From Rallus limicola (lineage: Eukaryota; Chordata; Aves; Gruiformes; Rallidae): DNA of 64,000 nucleotides. The notes below the pieces were generated by a model. The model had not been told where the DNA came from. It saw nothing but the letters and a program-made list of their open reading frames with translations, and searched no databases. Of this stretch, positions 24,201-35,053 are shown piece by piece (the stretch's first letter is position 1; each line of letters begins with the position of its first letter). Location: positions 23,097,015 through 23,161,014 of the forward strand of contig JAKCOZ010000012.1 of assembly GCA_022605955.1 (NCBI GenBank). The letters run 5' to 3'. The position numbers were made by a program, and so were the translations under genes.

Positions 24201-24259
24201 ACATAGACTTGACAGACAATACTGGTCAACCATGGCTTAACTATAAAATAAACTGCTGC

Positions 24260-26940
24260 ATAGTTATGAAAGCAAGCTCCTCTCCAAGGGAGTTCTGAGT
24301 CATGCATGCGTGCAGCTAACTAGTTAATAGCTTAACAGGCAGACACAAGTCTTCACAGAACTAGTCATGGAAGGATAACTCAACTAGCCTACTCCTGATT
24401 AAGGTGTTCAGCTTGAATTCTAAAACTTGGTGACTCTTCATGAGTGGGGAAATGACCTTATCCCGTGGCTCAGTCCTCTCTTCACAGTTGCTAAATTGTT
24501 TCATGAACTTGCCTTAAGCCTCACTGGTGGTTGGCTGATGGAGAACAGCTTCAAAACACACGTGCTGCCCTGGACAAGGGCACCCAGCTCACACTCTGAT
24601 GGCAGTGGGAGTCAGCCTTCACGCTGCTGTTAACTGCTTCAAACATTCTCAGCTTATAGTATGTACTCTGTAATCCCCAAAGGACTCTTGGCACCTGTCC
24701 TGAACCAACCTTGTATGTACTGTTGGTGGGGCTCAGCAAATCCTGGAGGCCTCATGTAGATGGCAAAACCACGTGTTGTCCATGAGAGCAGTACAGCAAA
24801 GGTGAAGACAGCAATAAATACACTCTGGTCATAAAGCACAGTTGCCTGGCAGGGGCAGGATACTGCCACATGCTCTTGCCTAGCACAACACACATTGCAG
24901 GTGAGCTCAGTAAACAGCACCTTGACTGAAACAGCAAAACCAGTTAAGTAATTAAAAGGAAGCTGTAGATTGGAGAGAGTGATATGGAATCATTTCAATG
25001 GTTGTGGAGTGTGTGCTGAATGGTTCACACCAGTCTGCACACTGCTCCTTTCTGCTTCTTCATCAGACTGGTACCTGACAGGTTTCATGGGCTTTTGAGG
25101 CAACTGAAGCCTTGCTGATGGTGTGGCTGGCAAGCCTGAGCTGTGTGATGTCAGATGGGATGTCAGAGGTTGCTCTGTCAAACTCATGCAAGCTCTAACG
25201 CTAGCACTGCGTTATGCTTGAAAACAGTGAGATCTGTGCTTGTTCTGGTAGTGCTTTGGTTGGCTTGCAGGTACCCTTCTGTCCCCTAAAACCTTGCTGG
25301 CAGGCAGGTGTCTGATGCCACTGGCCCACAATCAAAGCATCTCAGACCTTCAGCTCCCTGGGACGAGGGCTGGGCTTTGTCCTGCTGCTACAAGCAGGCT
25401 CCAGAGTTTTCAGGTACTCCAGCAATCTAAAGCTAGGGCTGTTGTGTCCTCCAGATTGCTGGAAGAGCCCTCTTGGGGACATACAGATGTCCTTCTATCA
25501 CAACCTTCAGTTCTGCAAGATTTAAACGATTAAGTAATTCATTATAGGTTTGATCTTATATACTTAGTTGTCTTTTGTGAAGCACTTCGGACACGTGGAA
25601 GTGCAGAGCATTGGCTTGTCATGCATGAAGTTTCCTGTAGGTAGAACACAAGCATGAGTTCAGTATAATCTCCCAATTTCAGTAAGGTTAAAACTTGCTT
25701 CTAAATTAGAACATGTATTTGAGATACTTTTTTTTTTTTTTTTCCAAATAAGATGTTTCAGTTTACTGCCAAGAATCGTTTGCAACAAACTTTGTGGTCA
25801 TTAGTCCATATAGATGTGTATTTTTAAGATCCCTAACCAAATGCTTGGGGAAATTCTCCTTTCATAGCTTTAATTTAAAACAAATCTTACCAATGTACTT
25901 GTTCTGTGGTATTGTCTTAACACTTAAATTGTGTCAAAACTGAAAACTATGAACTAATACCTGATGGCTATTGCTTAACAGTGGAAAAAAAAAAAGGAGG
26001 TGAGAAAAAGTGTTTTCCCTCCAGATGATGCATTTTTTTTTTAATGGTTCCAGTTCATTGGGTTTCTCTCACTTTACAGAATTGGAAAGACTGCAGTGTT
26101 TTCTGCCTCAAACACCAACAAAAAACACTTTAAAATTTCAATAGATCCTTCTAATTTTTTGCTTATAATGGTGGTTTTTCAACTAGGCTCTTGCTAGTTG
26201 AGCCATGTTCTCAGGGCTGTTTTTTTTAAGAAGTTAGCTGAATTTCATTGTTTTAAGGTAAATGCTTTCAAGCCTCTTGCAGGTTTTTCTAATCCACAAC
26301 GTACCCTGAAATGGTGCACAGTCTGTAGTTTCACAATACAGGTAATTTTGCATATAATCTGTAGAGAAATCAAATCTGTTGACAGTTCAAGCTCTTATGG
26401 TTACTGCAGGTCAGTCTCACAGAATTCAAAATTCAATAAATCCCACTCTTTTTTTTTTTTTTTGTTTTGTTTGAGTAATTTAGAATGTAGTTTGTTACAG
26501 TAGAACTAAACTTCAGGAGGGGGAAAGTAATTAAAAGAAAAAAAAAAAACCAACCCACCCCAACCAAGACCTTGATAAGGATATTTGAGTATCTCTGTTA
26601 TGCTGGGAATGTCCATGGAGGTGTAGATCTTGGAGGGCAGCATGGAGAGAGCATAGTGGAGTGGTCAGCAGGGTATGCTGAGAGCATCAGAAGGCTCTCC
26701 ATGATCTGCAACCTGCCCCTACGGCATCTGGCACCTGAGAGTAACTCGGTTTGTGAACTTAAAAAGCAGATTGTTTGCTCTGGATCGCTGTGTCACAGAA
26801 AAGCCCTGTTCTCGGTTGTCCTGTGCTGTATGTTGTAAGCGTGGCTTGCTTGGGGCGGGTTTGGAAGCAGGGGGAGGGGGAAGGGGGGTGATGGCGATGA
26901 CTTGTTTCACTTGCCATAGCAAAATCCACACCCTGTAATA
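24260..26940. other. EIF5A2 - RPL22L1 interval, no gene confirmed
   Basis: May hold distal EIF5A2 3' UTR. T-runs lie near 25727-25743, 26032-26041 and 26449-26463. The - strand around 24654-24926 has an open frame after a good-looking splice acceptor, described in the findings, but it is not supported well enough to call a gene. Confidence 0.45.
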
Positions 26941-27511
26941 AGTCATGGGAAGTGGGGCCTCCCGCCCTGCTTCGCCCGTGTCTCGGTTTTGGAAGCTCTG
27001 TTGTTTTTAATGCCATGCAGATGCGCCGCCGAGAGATGTAAATCGCGTTTTGCTCCAGAAATAATAAAAGATGCGAGTGCCGGGAGGGGGAGCCGGGTGC
27101 CGGTTGGGGGTACAGGGCCCTGAGGGCAGCCGGCACTGGGCCCGGGCCCTGCCCCACCGCCTCCCTGAGGAGAAACCCTTCACCGCCCAGCGGCGCCGCC
27201 TGCCCCTTGTACGAGAGCGAGACAAACGCTTGCGTTCCTGTCCCACACAAAGAAATAAAAGCCAGAAAAATAAATCCAGCGGCGGCTCCTTGGTGTTCGC
27301 GGCCGGGGCGGGCGGGAAAGGGGGGGAAGGGGGGGGGGAGGGAAGGGGAGAGGAGAGAGCGAGAGGCGCTGCCTCACGCTTCCCAGCATGCTCCGGCTGC
27401 GCATGCGTGCCGCCGCACCCCGCGTACCTGCGCGCTGACGTCACAGCCGGGGCATAAAAGCGCGGCGTGAACGCCGCGTCGGCCTTTCAGCGGGAGCGCC
27501 GCGCCGGCAGC

Positions 27512-27520
27512 ATGCCGCCC
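27512..27520 (+). CDS. RPL22L1: RPL22L1 exon 1 coding part (residues 1-3)
   Basis: Only ATG CCG CCC before the donor GTGAGT. The 5' UTR is about 28 bases if transcription starts at the CCTTTC tract. A tiny first coding exon is typical of the RPL22 family and many ribosomal protein genes. Confidence 0.9.
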
Positions 27521-30214
27521 GTGAGTGCGCTGGGCCGCGGCGGGACGGGAGGCGGGGGCGGCGCTGGGGGGAGGCGCGGTGGGGGCCACTGGGGAGCTGC
27601 TGGCGGCCTTCCCGCCGCCCGTAACGAGAGGGCCCGGCCCTGCGGGCCTCGAGCGGCATGTTGCGGCCGGGGCCTGGCCGGGCTGGCTGCGGGGAGCCTC
27701 GCTCTGCGCGGAGCCCCGGCCGTGTCCCCCAGGCTCTGATAGACGCGTCTCGGGGGGCGGTGGCTCCGGTTAACGAGTCCGTTCGGGTTTCAGCAGAAGG
27801 ACAGGAAGTCCAAAAAGTCCACCTGGAAGTTCTGCCTGGACTTGACCCACCCGGTAGAAGACGGAATTTTTGACTCCGGGAATTTTGTAAGTCCTGGCTC
27901 CGCTCGCGTCCCCCGCGCGTAGCACGGTAACGGCCTCGGTGCGGCGCGACAGCCGAGTTCCCAACGGAAAGCTGTATTTTAGGCTGGTAAAATAGCAACC
28001 GCCCTTAATTGGCATCGTTTGAGAGGGTCTTGGGTCTGTACGTCTCTTGTAGAAAAGATTGGGGAATGACAGGGGCTAGCAGGGACCTCTGGACACCTTC
28101 TAGTCCAGCCTCCTGCCAAAGTAGGATCCCCTTCAGCAGGCTGCACAGGATCGTGTCCAGGATCACATGCTGTCAGTCTCACTGGGCGGCCCTGTCCCAG
28201 TGCTTGGTCAGCCTCAGAGCAAAAAAAGTGTTTCCTCACGTTCAGATGGACCTTCCTGTGTTCCAGTTTGTGCCCATTGCCCTGTTGCTGGGCACCACTG
28301 GAAAGAGTCTGACCCTATCCTATTGACACCTTCCCTTCAGATATTATAAACACTTAAATATTTATAAGGTTGCTTATATCTATCCATAAACAGGACTGTT
28401 TTAAATTTAATCCTGTTTTGGTATGGGGGTGTTTGTTGGGTTTTTGTTTGGGTGTTTTTAATTACACTCAGCATTAGAAGTTCTTGCCATCAGGACGTAA
28501 CCAACTGGTGATTTTTAATACTGCTGTGTGGCTAGGGTCCCTTCCCTAGTTCATACCTAGGGTGCCATTCCCTAGTGTTCTATGTCTTTCCTGTTGAAAC
28601 AGGAACAGTTCCTAAAGGAGAAGGTTAAGGTCAATGGAAAAACAGGAAACTTGGGCAACACTGTTCACATCGAACGCTTGAAGAACAAGATCACAGTGAC
28701 GTCAGAGAAGCAGTTTTCTAAAAGGTGGGCACAGGTTTCCCTTTGTTGTGCTTGTGATAGTGGAGTTTGAGCAGTGATATCATCAGAAGTACATCATGGA
28801 TACTTCTGATGATACCACTGCTCAAACTCCACTATCCGAAGTACCCATGAGGTACTTCTGATGGGTACAGAGAAGGCGTGAGCTCTAACCGTTGTAGCAC
28901 TGGTCAGTATTGGTGGAAGATGTAATTCAAACAAATTTATATCAGATATAAGAAACTCTGCTTTTTAAAACACAAGCACGTGAAGGCAAGCGAAGGCATG
29001 TGAAGATGCTTTCAGAAGTCTTGCTGAATTGGTGTCACGGGTGGCTGTTTTCTTCCTTGATTGGTTGTATTAGAATGTGTGTGTATGCCATGTATGCTGT
29101 GTGCATGCTGTGTGCATGCCATGTATGCTGTGTGCATGCTGTGTGCATGCCATGTATGCTGTGTGCATGCCATGTATGCTGTGTGCATGCCATGTATGCT
29201 GTGTGCATGCCATGTATGCTGTGTGCATGCCATGTATGCTGTGTGCATGCTGTGTGCATGCCATGCATGCTGTGTGCATGCCATGTATGCTGTGTGCATG
29301 CCATGTATGCTGTGTGTATGCTGTGTGTATGCCATGTATGCTGTGTGTATGCCATGTATGCTGTGTGTATGCTGTGTGTATGCCATGTATGCTGTGTGTA
29401 TGCTGTGTGCATGCCATGTATGCTGTGTGCATGCCATGTATGCTGTGTGCATGCCATGTATGCTGTGTGTATGCTGTGTGCATGCCATGTATGCTGTGTG
29501 CATGCCATGTATGCTGTGTGTATGCCATGTATGCTGTGTGTATGCTGTGTGCATGCCATGTATGCTGTGTGCATGCCATGTATGCTGTGTGTATGCCATG
29601 TATGCTGTATGTATGCTGTGTGTATGCCATGTATGCTGTGTGTATGCCATGTATGCTGTATGTATGCTGTGTGTATGCCATGTATGCTGTGACAAAAGAC
29701 ACTCATAAGTCCAACGAAGCCTTAAACACCTTTAACGTGTTCGGGCATGCAGCAGGTGAGCTCACTGGTTAGCAGTGGAGTTGTTCCTGCATCCCCCCCA
29801 TTTTGTGTTGCTGATTCAGATGCACCAGTAAGTGTATTGCAGCCACTTCCAGTGCTTTTGAGTTACCACCCTGGTGCTGTGTAGTAAAAAAGCATCAGAT
29901 CATAAACTCTTCTGTACCTGGAACGAAAGCAGAGTTCTGTTCTCTCTTACAAATGATGAATTTTAATCTCTAGCTCTAATTAGTGCTAGAGCCGTGCCTT
30001 GGGTGGAGTGCAGACTGCAGTAAGGGTTGTTAAATGAGAAACTCCTAATGCATAATTCCTGTTTCTAAGGTACCTGAAATACCTCACAAAGAAGTACCTC
30101 AAGAAGAACAACCTGCGCGACTGGCTTCGCGTCGTCGCATCCGACAAGGAGACGTACGAACTGCGCTACTTCCAGATCAGTCAGGATGAAGAAGGATCCG
30201 AGTCTGAGGAATAA
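27512..30214 (+). CDS. RPL22L1: Ribosomal protein eL22-like 1 (4 exons)
   Basis: Paralogue of RPL22 that can replace eL22 in the 60S subunit and binds RNA. Coding exons 27512-27520, 27794-27886, 28603-28724 and 30070-30214 join to 122 residues, the same length as human RPL22L1. Diagnostic stretches are [62 protein letters not shown] and [14 protein letters not shown], ending in an acidic DEEGSESEE tail. The N-terminus [11 protein letters not shown], shorter than that of RPL22, and the synteny support the L1 paralogue. Multiple introns and a TOP promoter show it is not a processed pseudogene. Intron 3 carries an inverted repeat and a minisatellite. Confidence 0.97.
27794..27886 (+). CDS. RPL22L1: RPL22L1 exon 2 (residues 4-34)
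   Basis: Encodes [13 protein letters not shown] through DGIFDSGNF. The acceptor is a CAGCAG tandem (27791-27796), so use of the second AG would drop Gln4. Donor GTAAGT, phase 0. Confidence 0.95.
28045..28350 (-). mobile_element. Older CR1 fragment in RPL22L1 intron 2
   Basis: The + strand reads AGGGACCTCTGGACACCTTC, CCCTTCAGCAGGCTGC, TCCTCACGTTCAGATGGA and CTGGGCACCACTGGAAAGAG, which is CR1 in antisense orientation, of a type with conserved upstream blocks. Both ends are diffuse. Confidence 0.8.
28603..28724 (+). CDS. RPL22L1: RPL22L1 exon 3 (residues 35-74 plus split codon 75)
   Basis: Encodes [19 protein letters not shown] to SEKQFSK, with Arg75 split AG|G. The donor is AG|GTGGGC, weaker than the other donors, and lies 31 bases upstream of a long inverted repeat. 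Read-through into the intron meets a TGA at 28768-28770. Confidence 0.96.
28756..28836. repeat. Near-perfect inverted repeat in RPL22L1 intron 3
   Basis: Left arm 28756-28791 and right arm 28801-28836 (36 bases each) are reverse complements with one mismatch, which forms a G-T wobble in RNA. The loop is 9 bases (28792-28800). A smaller palindrome follows: 28841-28848 pairs with 28861-28868. Also, 28852-28863 is a perfect complement of 28781-28792, so an alternative fold is possible. Confidence 0.95.
29077..29691. repeat. Minisatellite of 20/31-bp higher-order units in RPL22L1 intron 3
   Basis: About 615 bases built from two subunits, A = ATGCTGTGTGC (or ending GT) and B = ATGCCATGT, arranged as AB (20 bp) and AAB (31 bp). 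A C/T variation at the subunit junction (GCATG or GTATG) is distributed in blocks. The array has no stop codon in any of the six frames, so long Cys- or His-rich open frames appear, but none is a gene. Confidence 0.97.
30070..30214 (+). CDS. RPL22L1: RPL22L1 exon 4 coding part (residues 75-122, TAA stop)
   Basis: Encodes [18 protein letters not shown] through YFQISQDE and the acidic end. TAA at 30212-30214. Confidence 0.97.
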
Positions 30215-30318
30215 TGGAAGTTCAGCTTTACACAGAGTGCAGTGTACAAAAGGCACAACATCTATTTATAAGAACCTTTAACTTATTGGTGAATAAAGAT
30301 TTTGTACTCTGCTTGACA
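30215..30318 (+). other. RPL22L1: RPL22L1 3' UTR with poly(A) signal
   Basis: A short 3' UTR with AATAAA at 30292-30297, followed by a T/GT-rich stretch. The short length is typical of ribosomal protein mRNAs. The end is placed about 20 bases past the signal. Confidence 0.8.
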
Positions 30319-30319
30319 G

Positions 30320-33300
30320 AGCATGGTTAGTTTTTCTAGCCTTTTTCTTAATTCTCATTAAAAACCAGCACAAGGAACCATTTGACTGGGAGTTTCCCTT
30401 CTGCTGGAAATCAGAGTTGTACAACGAGGCATCAGTGAAAGGCTGAACAGAAAAGAGCTGAGCCCTTCACCTTGTTCCTATGTAGGACAATTACATCAGG
30501 GTTTAATTACACCTTTTACAAGTAATGCCAGAGCTTTTTGTGACTAAAAGTACCAGCCCCAGCTAATTTATGTGGAGCTAATAATACAGAATTTAATAAA
30601 AGTTTTATTAGCTAAGCAGGCTTACATATTTTAAAAGAAAAGACTTGTTTTATTTATGTGTGATTTCTCTTAAATTATTAATCGGTTATAGTATTTTTAT
30701 GCATAACTGCAAGTCAAACCAGAGTATAATACCTTTATTAGCTGAATTTATATTAGATCCAAAACTAAGGAGGTAGAGATGAACCAGCCAGCTAAAAAAA
30801 CCTCAAGGAAGGAAAGAGATGTGCTTTAATGTTGACAGTGACCGAATCCCATTAAATTCCTATAGAAGTTCCTGCTTCTATGATGGTGTATGTTTGGGTG
30901 TTGTATTTGATTTCTGGGATTGTTCCTCTAGTCCTAGCACAAGTGGCTGGTCGTTCACTGAAGGACAAATCACTGTGGATCCTATAAAACTGGTTCTGTC
31001 ACTCCTGTAATGCCAAGAGAATTTCGTTTGGTTTTCACTACAAAAAAAAGCACTATATGTGAGGCTGTGGTTGCAGTTGCATGCTTACACACCTCTGGAT
31101 TCTTTGAAGCTGCTGCTACACTTGGTGTGTGATTCATTAGCCTATTGAGGGATCCAGTTCAATGGTGAGCTTACACAAAGGCTGTTGGAAGGCAGCTACC
31201 TCAGAACTGCCTCGTCAAACGGGATTTTAAATGCTTAAAAGCCAGAAATGGGGCTTTAGATAATTAAGTGTTAAAACTCTGGAGTTAGCAATGCTGTATT
31301 TAATACTGTGAAACAGGGATGCATGTAGCTGTGGTGTTGATCCTGTGCTTGATTGAATCTAGTTCAGGCTGAAGCGTGCCTTCCAAAGCATTTTAATTTC
31401 CTGATGGCTTTTTTAATCATTATTATTTCAGCATTGTTCTAGCTGGCAGATCTCTGAGACAGACCATTGAGAGAGTTGCCAGAATACAAAGCAGTGTGTA
31501 AACTTGTGCTACCAAAGTATAGAAGGGGAGATGAATTTACCAGCGCTGGGGTCTTGTGTCATTTTTCAGTGGTTTTGAGCAGCTGAACGTGGCTGGGGGA
31601 GATGAGAGGAAGCAGCAGTGGAAAAACAGCTACTTGTGTCATTCCTGTTTCAGAGCTAGCAGAAGGAAGGGAGCAGCCTGTGTAACTGGCTGCAAGGCTG
31701 AGGATTATTTCCTACCTTGTGTTGAGCTTTGTATGCTGCTGTGGAAGTACTCCACCTGATCCAGGGCATGGGTGGTGCTGGAGTGCTGCTGCCTCGGAAC
31801 TTCCTACTTGAGAAAAATCGGGCAGTCTTGAAACAACAATCAAAAGTGGCTATGTTCTTCCTTTTCTGGCAATCCTAAAGGTTGCTAGTGCTTTTAAAAA
31901 GCAGCTACAGTATTACTAGTCAGCACTGTGCTGAACAAGCAAGGTTATTTGCAGCTTTACCATAAAAAACCATGAGAATCCCCTGCTTTGTTTTCTTTGC
32001 AGCAGGGAGTTAAGTGAGGAAGGGCACAATTGACAGTCATATTTCAAAGTATGTCCCCACCTGTGTTTACAGAATTGCACTTTTGTGTGACACTAAATCC
32101 TTCTGACTGACACAACAAAACTCTTCTGATTAAATGGAACAAGCGCAAACACGACCGGAGTTAATGGGATTGTGCTGCCTTGTCACTGTTCCTTCTCTAG
32201 CAGGCTGGGAGCTACGACTGTAGCTGTAGAGCCTGATGTACAGGTTGTCATTTGTCAGAAGGCAGGAAAGACAAGGCCTGGGATTTCAAGCAAAGAGCTG
32301 TGTTTGGAGGAAAATTGCCACAGTGCTCCTGAGTTGTATTGCTGAGGTTGGCTGCAGCCAGGATGGTGTCTGGGAGTTTCTTCCCCTGATTCTTGAAAAC
32401 ATGGTGAACTCTGAAGATGAAAAAATCCTGAGTTTCTGGTAACAGCAAGCACAGCCTAAGTGTGTTTACTACATTTAGGAAACTTTGCCTCCCACTTCAG
32501 GTAGCAGCCAGGTGTTTTTCTTTCATCTCTGCAGTGGCTGCACATGGAGCTGCCCATCCTGCCCTGCCATTCAGAGCTGGTGCAGCTCCCTGAGCAGTTA
32601 GGGGCTTTATCAGTCAGTGGAATCCATCAAGTTGCATACAAGTGTAGTGTGCTTAGAAACAACAAAGCAGGGTGGGGAGGCTTAAATTTAAATGGTTTAC
32701 AGTATGGTTGTAGATAAAGGAGATAAAATACCTGGAGTGCACAGGCAAGAAGCCCAACTTAGGCAAATCTTTGGGGAAAATGGTGATTCTCTGTCATGTA
32801 GTATATTTTACAGCTGAAGAGGCCAGGTGTAGTGCAGGTGGCAGGTGGGAAACAGCCTGTTAATCTTCACATAAGGTTATTAATATAGAAAAACCAGATT
32901 AGAATCAAAGTGAGCTTTTTTAAGTCACAGGTCAGTGTTTGGTAGTTGGCTAACTCACCAGGATGGCTGCTCTGCTGTGCTAGGAGTAGCTGGGTTCCTT
33001 CACTGGGGCACCTGGCACAACAAATGTGTTTTTTCCCAAATAGAATCTGCTGTAAAATAACCAGGTTTGTTCTTCTTTCTTTCAAAAGTTAAAAGGTCCT
33101 GAACAGCTTGAAATGGGACGGGATTGACTGTTGGAATTTTCCATATTTAGTGCTGGATGAGAGCCCAGAAAAGCCCTGCTCAAGGGAGGGACAGTCTCTC
33201 TGTGGAGCTGCCTCTTCCTGCGTCAGGAGATGAAGATGCTGGGAAAAATGATGCACTCACAGCATGAAAACTTTGTAGGGGATCAGGGCTGGTGCCCAGA

Positions 33301-35014
33301 GCAGTCCCCATGGCTCCTCCCTACCGTGCTCTGGTGATGCTCAAGGTGCTTTAGGATTTCTGGGAGGGATAAGCACAAAATTCAGCAGGAGCCTCGCTTT
33401 GCCAGTGCCTGTGACTTGGGGCTCAGGAGGGTGATGGCATCTAACTCTTACAAGACTTTAATATAGCCAAAATTAGACAGATGTATTTATATATATATAT
33501 ATATATGCACACATTCCCCTTTGTGTTTTCCAATAAAAGTTTCTCCCCTTCATTTCTTAAACAGTGTGTTTGCTGCACTCTTCCAGATGAAATCAGCTTA
33601 CAAGAGGCCTCCCACGCATGGAAAATGTCAGTGTCTAGCAAATAAATAAATATTTTTTAAAAAGACTCAGTGATTTATAAGCCCAAGAGCGATGTGGCCG
33701 GTGCCAGAGCAGCACCACACAGGCTATTTATGTGTGAGCATATAGAGAGGTGGTATTTCTGTGCTGTTGGTATCCACCTGAGATGGAGATGGGGGGCACA
33801 GAGCTGTGGGGCTCGACAGGGACTCGATAAGCACCCTCCTCTTTCAGCACCTAAATCCACCAGGCATGTCCTGCTTCTAGCCCCCAGATCTCTGCCCAGC
33901 CACCCTGGGGACACAGGATCATCCACGTTCCTGTGGCACGTACCTGTTTGGCAGGATGCTGGCAGAGAGCCACTGACTTCTAGGCTTGTCCAGGCACTGC
34001 AGCTGCTGCTGGAACCCCAACTCGTGCTGAAGCTGCTGCTTGAGGCAAATGCTGTTGCAGAGCACAAACCGTAGGTGGGAGGAGCAGCCCGGGGATAACC
34101 AGGCTGGAACATCCCCTAAACACCTTCCAAGCAGGATCCTATAAAGCCCTGACAGGGGAGGGGGCTGAGGGGTGGGGGGTGTTTGCCCTTAGCAGCCTTT
34201 TGCACCTGAATCCCTTTGTTCTGGGCAATAATAACCTCTCAAAGTACCAAAGTGCCTTGAGCTGGGAAAGATTTTCCATTGCTGCCCATCTGTGCTGGGT
34301 TTAAGTGGGCAAGTGAGAGAGAAATGTGTTCACATTCTATCCACAGGGCCTTTTATTAAGTAGTTTAACTTGTTGAAACAGTTCCAAGTCCCACAATTAA
34401 GCAAATATTAAGTATGATTTAAGCCTAAGTTTCATTATAACAACTTTGCCATCAGGGTAGAGTTTTGGTAGGGATTTTAAATGGAAACGTGGGACACCAG
34501 GAGCCCAGCAGCCTGTTGCCCACACAGTGGCACTGATGTTCTCCATGTCGATGGGATGCTCTGAGCCCAACCTCCAGTGCCAAAGCCAACAAAGGCATCA
34601 GCATCTCCTTAATTGCTGGCTCTAATGGGGTGGGGAGAAGACAGCCCTAATTAATAAATACAGCAGAGTTGTGAGTAAATAATTGAAATGCTTTGGTTTG
34701 ATGTGGAAGGGAACGATGAGCTGCCACCAACTGGTTGCCCCTTACTCCTCGGCCAGGAGAGATAAGGGGGTGTTCAACCACCCCTGCCCCAACTCAGTAA
34801 TGTTTTCCAGCAAAACTGCACTCACCAAACCTCCTCCTTCCAGCTTGTTAGAAAATATTTGCACTGTTGAAGATGACAGCCCTGCAGCAGGGGTAGTTTT
34901 GGCTGACACAGCAGGCTGGGAGCTGTAAAGCTTCAGTGCTTCTCACCAGCTGCTGGTTCAGGGCTCCTTTCCCCCCAGCCTGGGATGCTGAGACCCCCAG
35001 AGCTGGGGAGAGTG

Positions 35015-35053
<39 letters not shown>

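Larger units (their letters stand above)
26950..27960. promoter_or_regulatory. RPL22L1: CpG-island promoter of RPL22L1
   Basis: A GC- and CpG-rich block ending shortly after exon 2. In order it holds a ZNF143/THAP11-type TTCCCAGCATGC at 27380-27391, an NRF1-type TGCGCATGCG at 27398-27407, a full CRE TGACGTCA at 27436-27443, a TATA-like CATAAAA at 27453-27459 and a pyrimidine start CCTTTC at 27483-27488. The TATA-to-start spacing of about 30 bases and the oligopyrimidine start fit a ribosomal-protein (5'TOP) promoter. Confidence 0.85.

Noticed and set aside
27441..27998. 185-codon open frame on the - strand
   Set aside because: Same CpG-island effect, over the RPL22L1 promoter and first two exons; no family motif.
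29077..29691. CRISPR-like array
   Set aside because: The repeats are contiguous with no unique spacers, and the sequence is vertebrate.
29000..29772. Six overlapping open frames of over 200 codons with Cys- or His-rich repeats
   Set aside because: They exist because the A and B subunits lack stop codons in every frame. The array lies in an intron and shows no gene signal in its flanks.
33675..34112. 145-codon open frame on the - strand in the gene-poor flank
   Set aside because: Low-complexity Ser/Ala-rich stretches, no splice context or family motif, and a competing open frame on the + strand.
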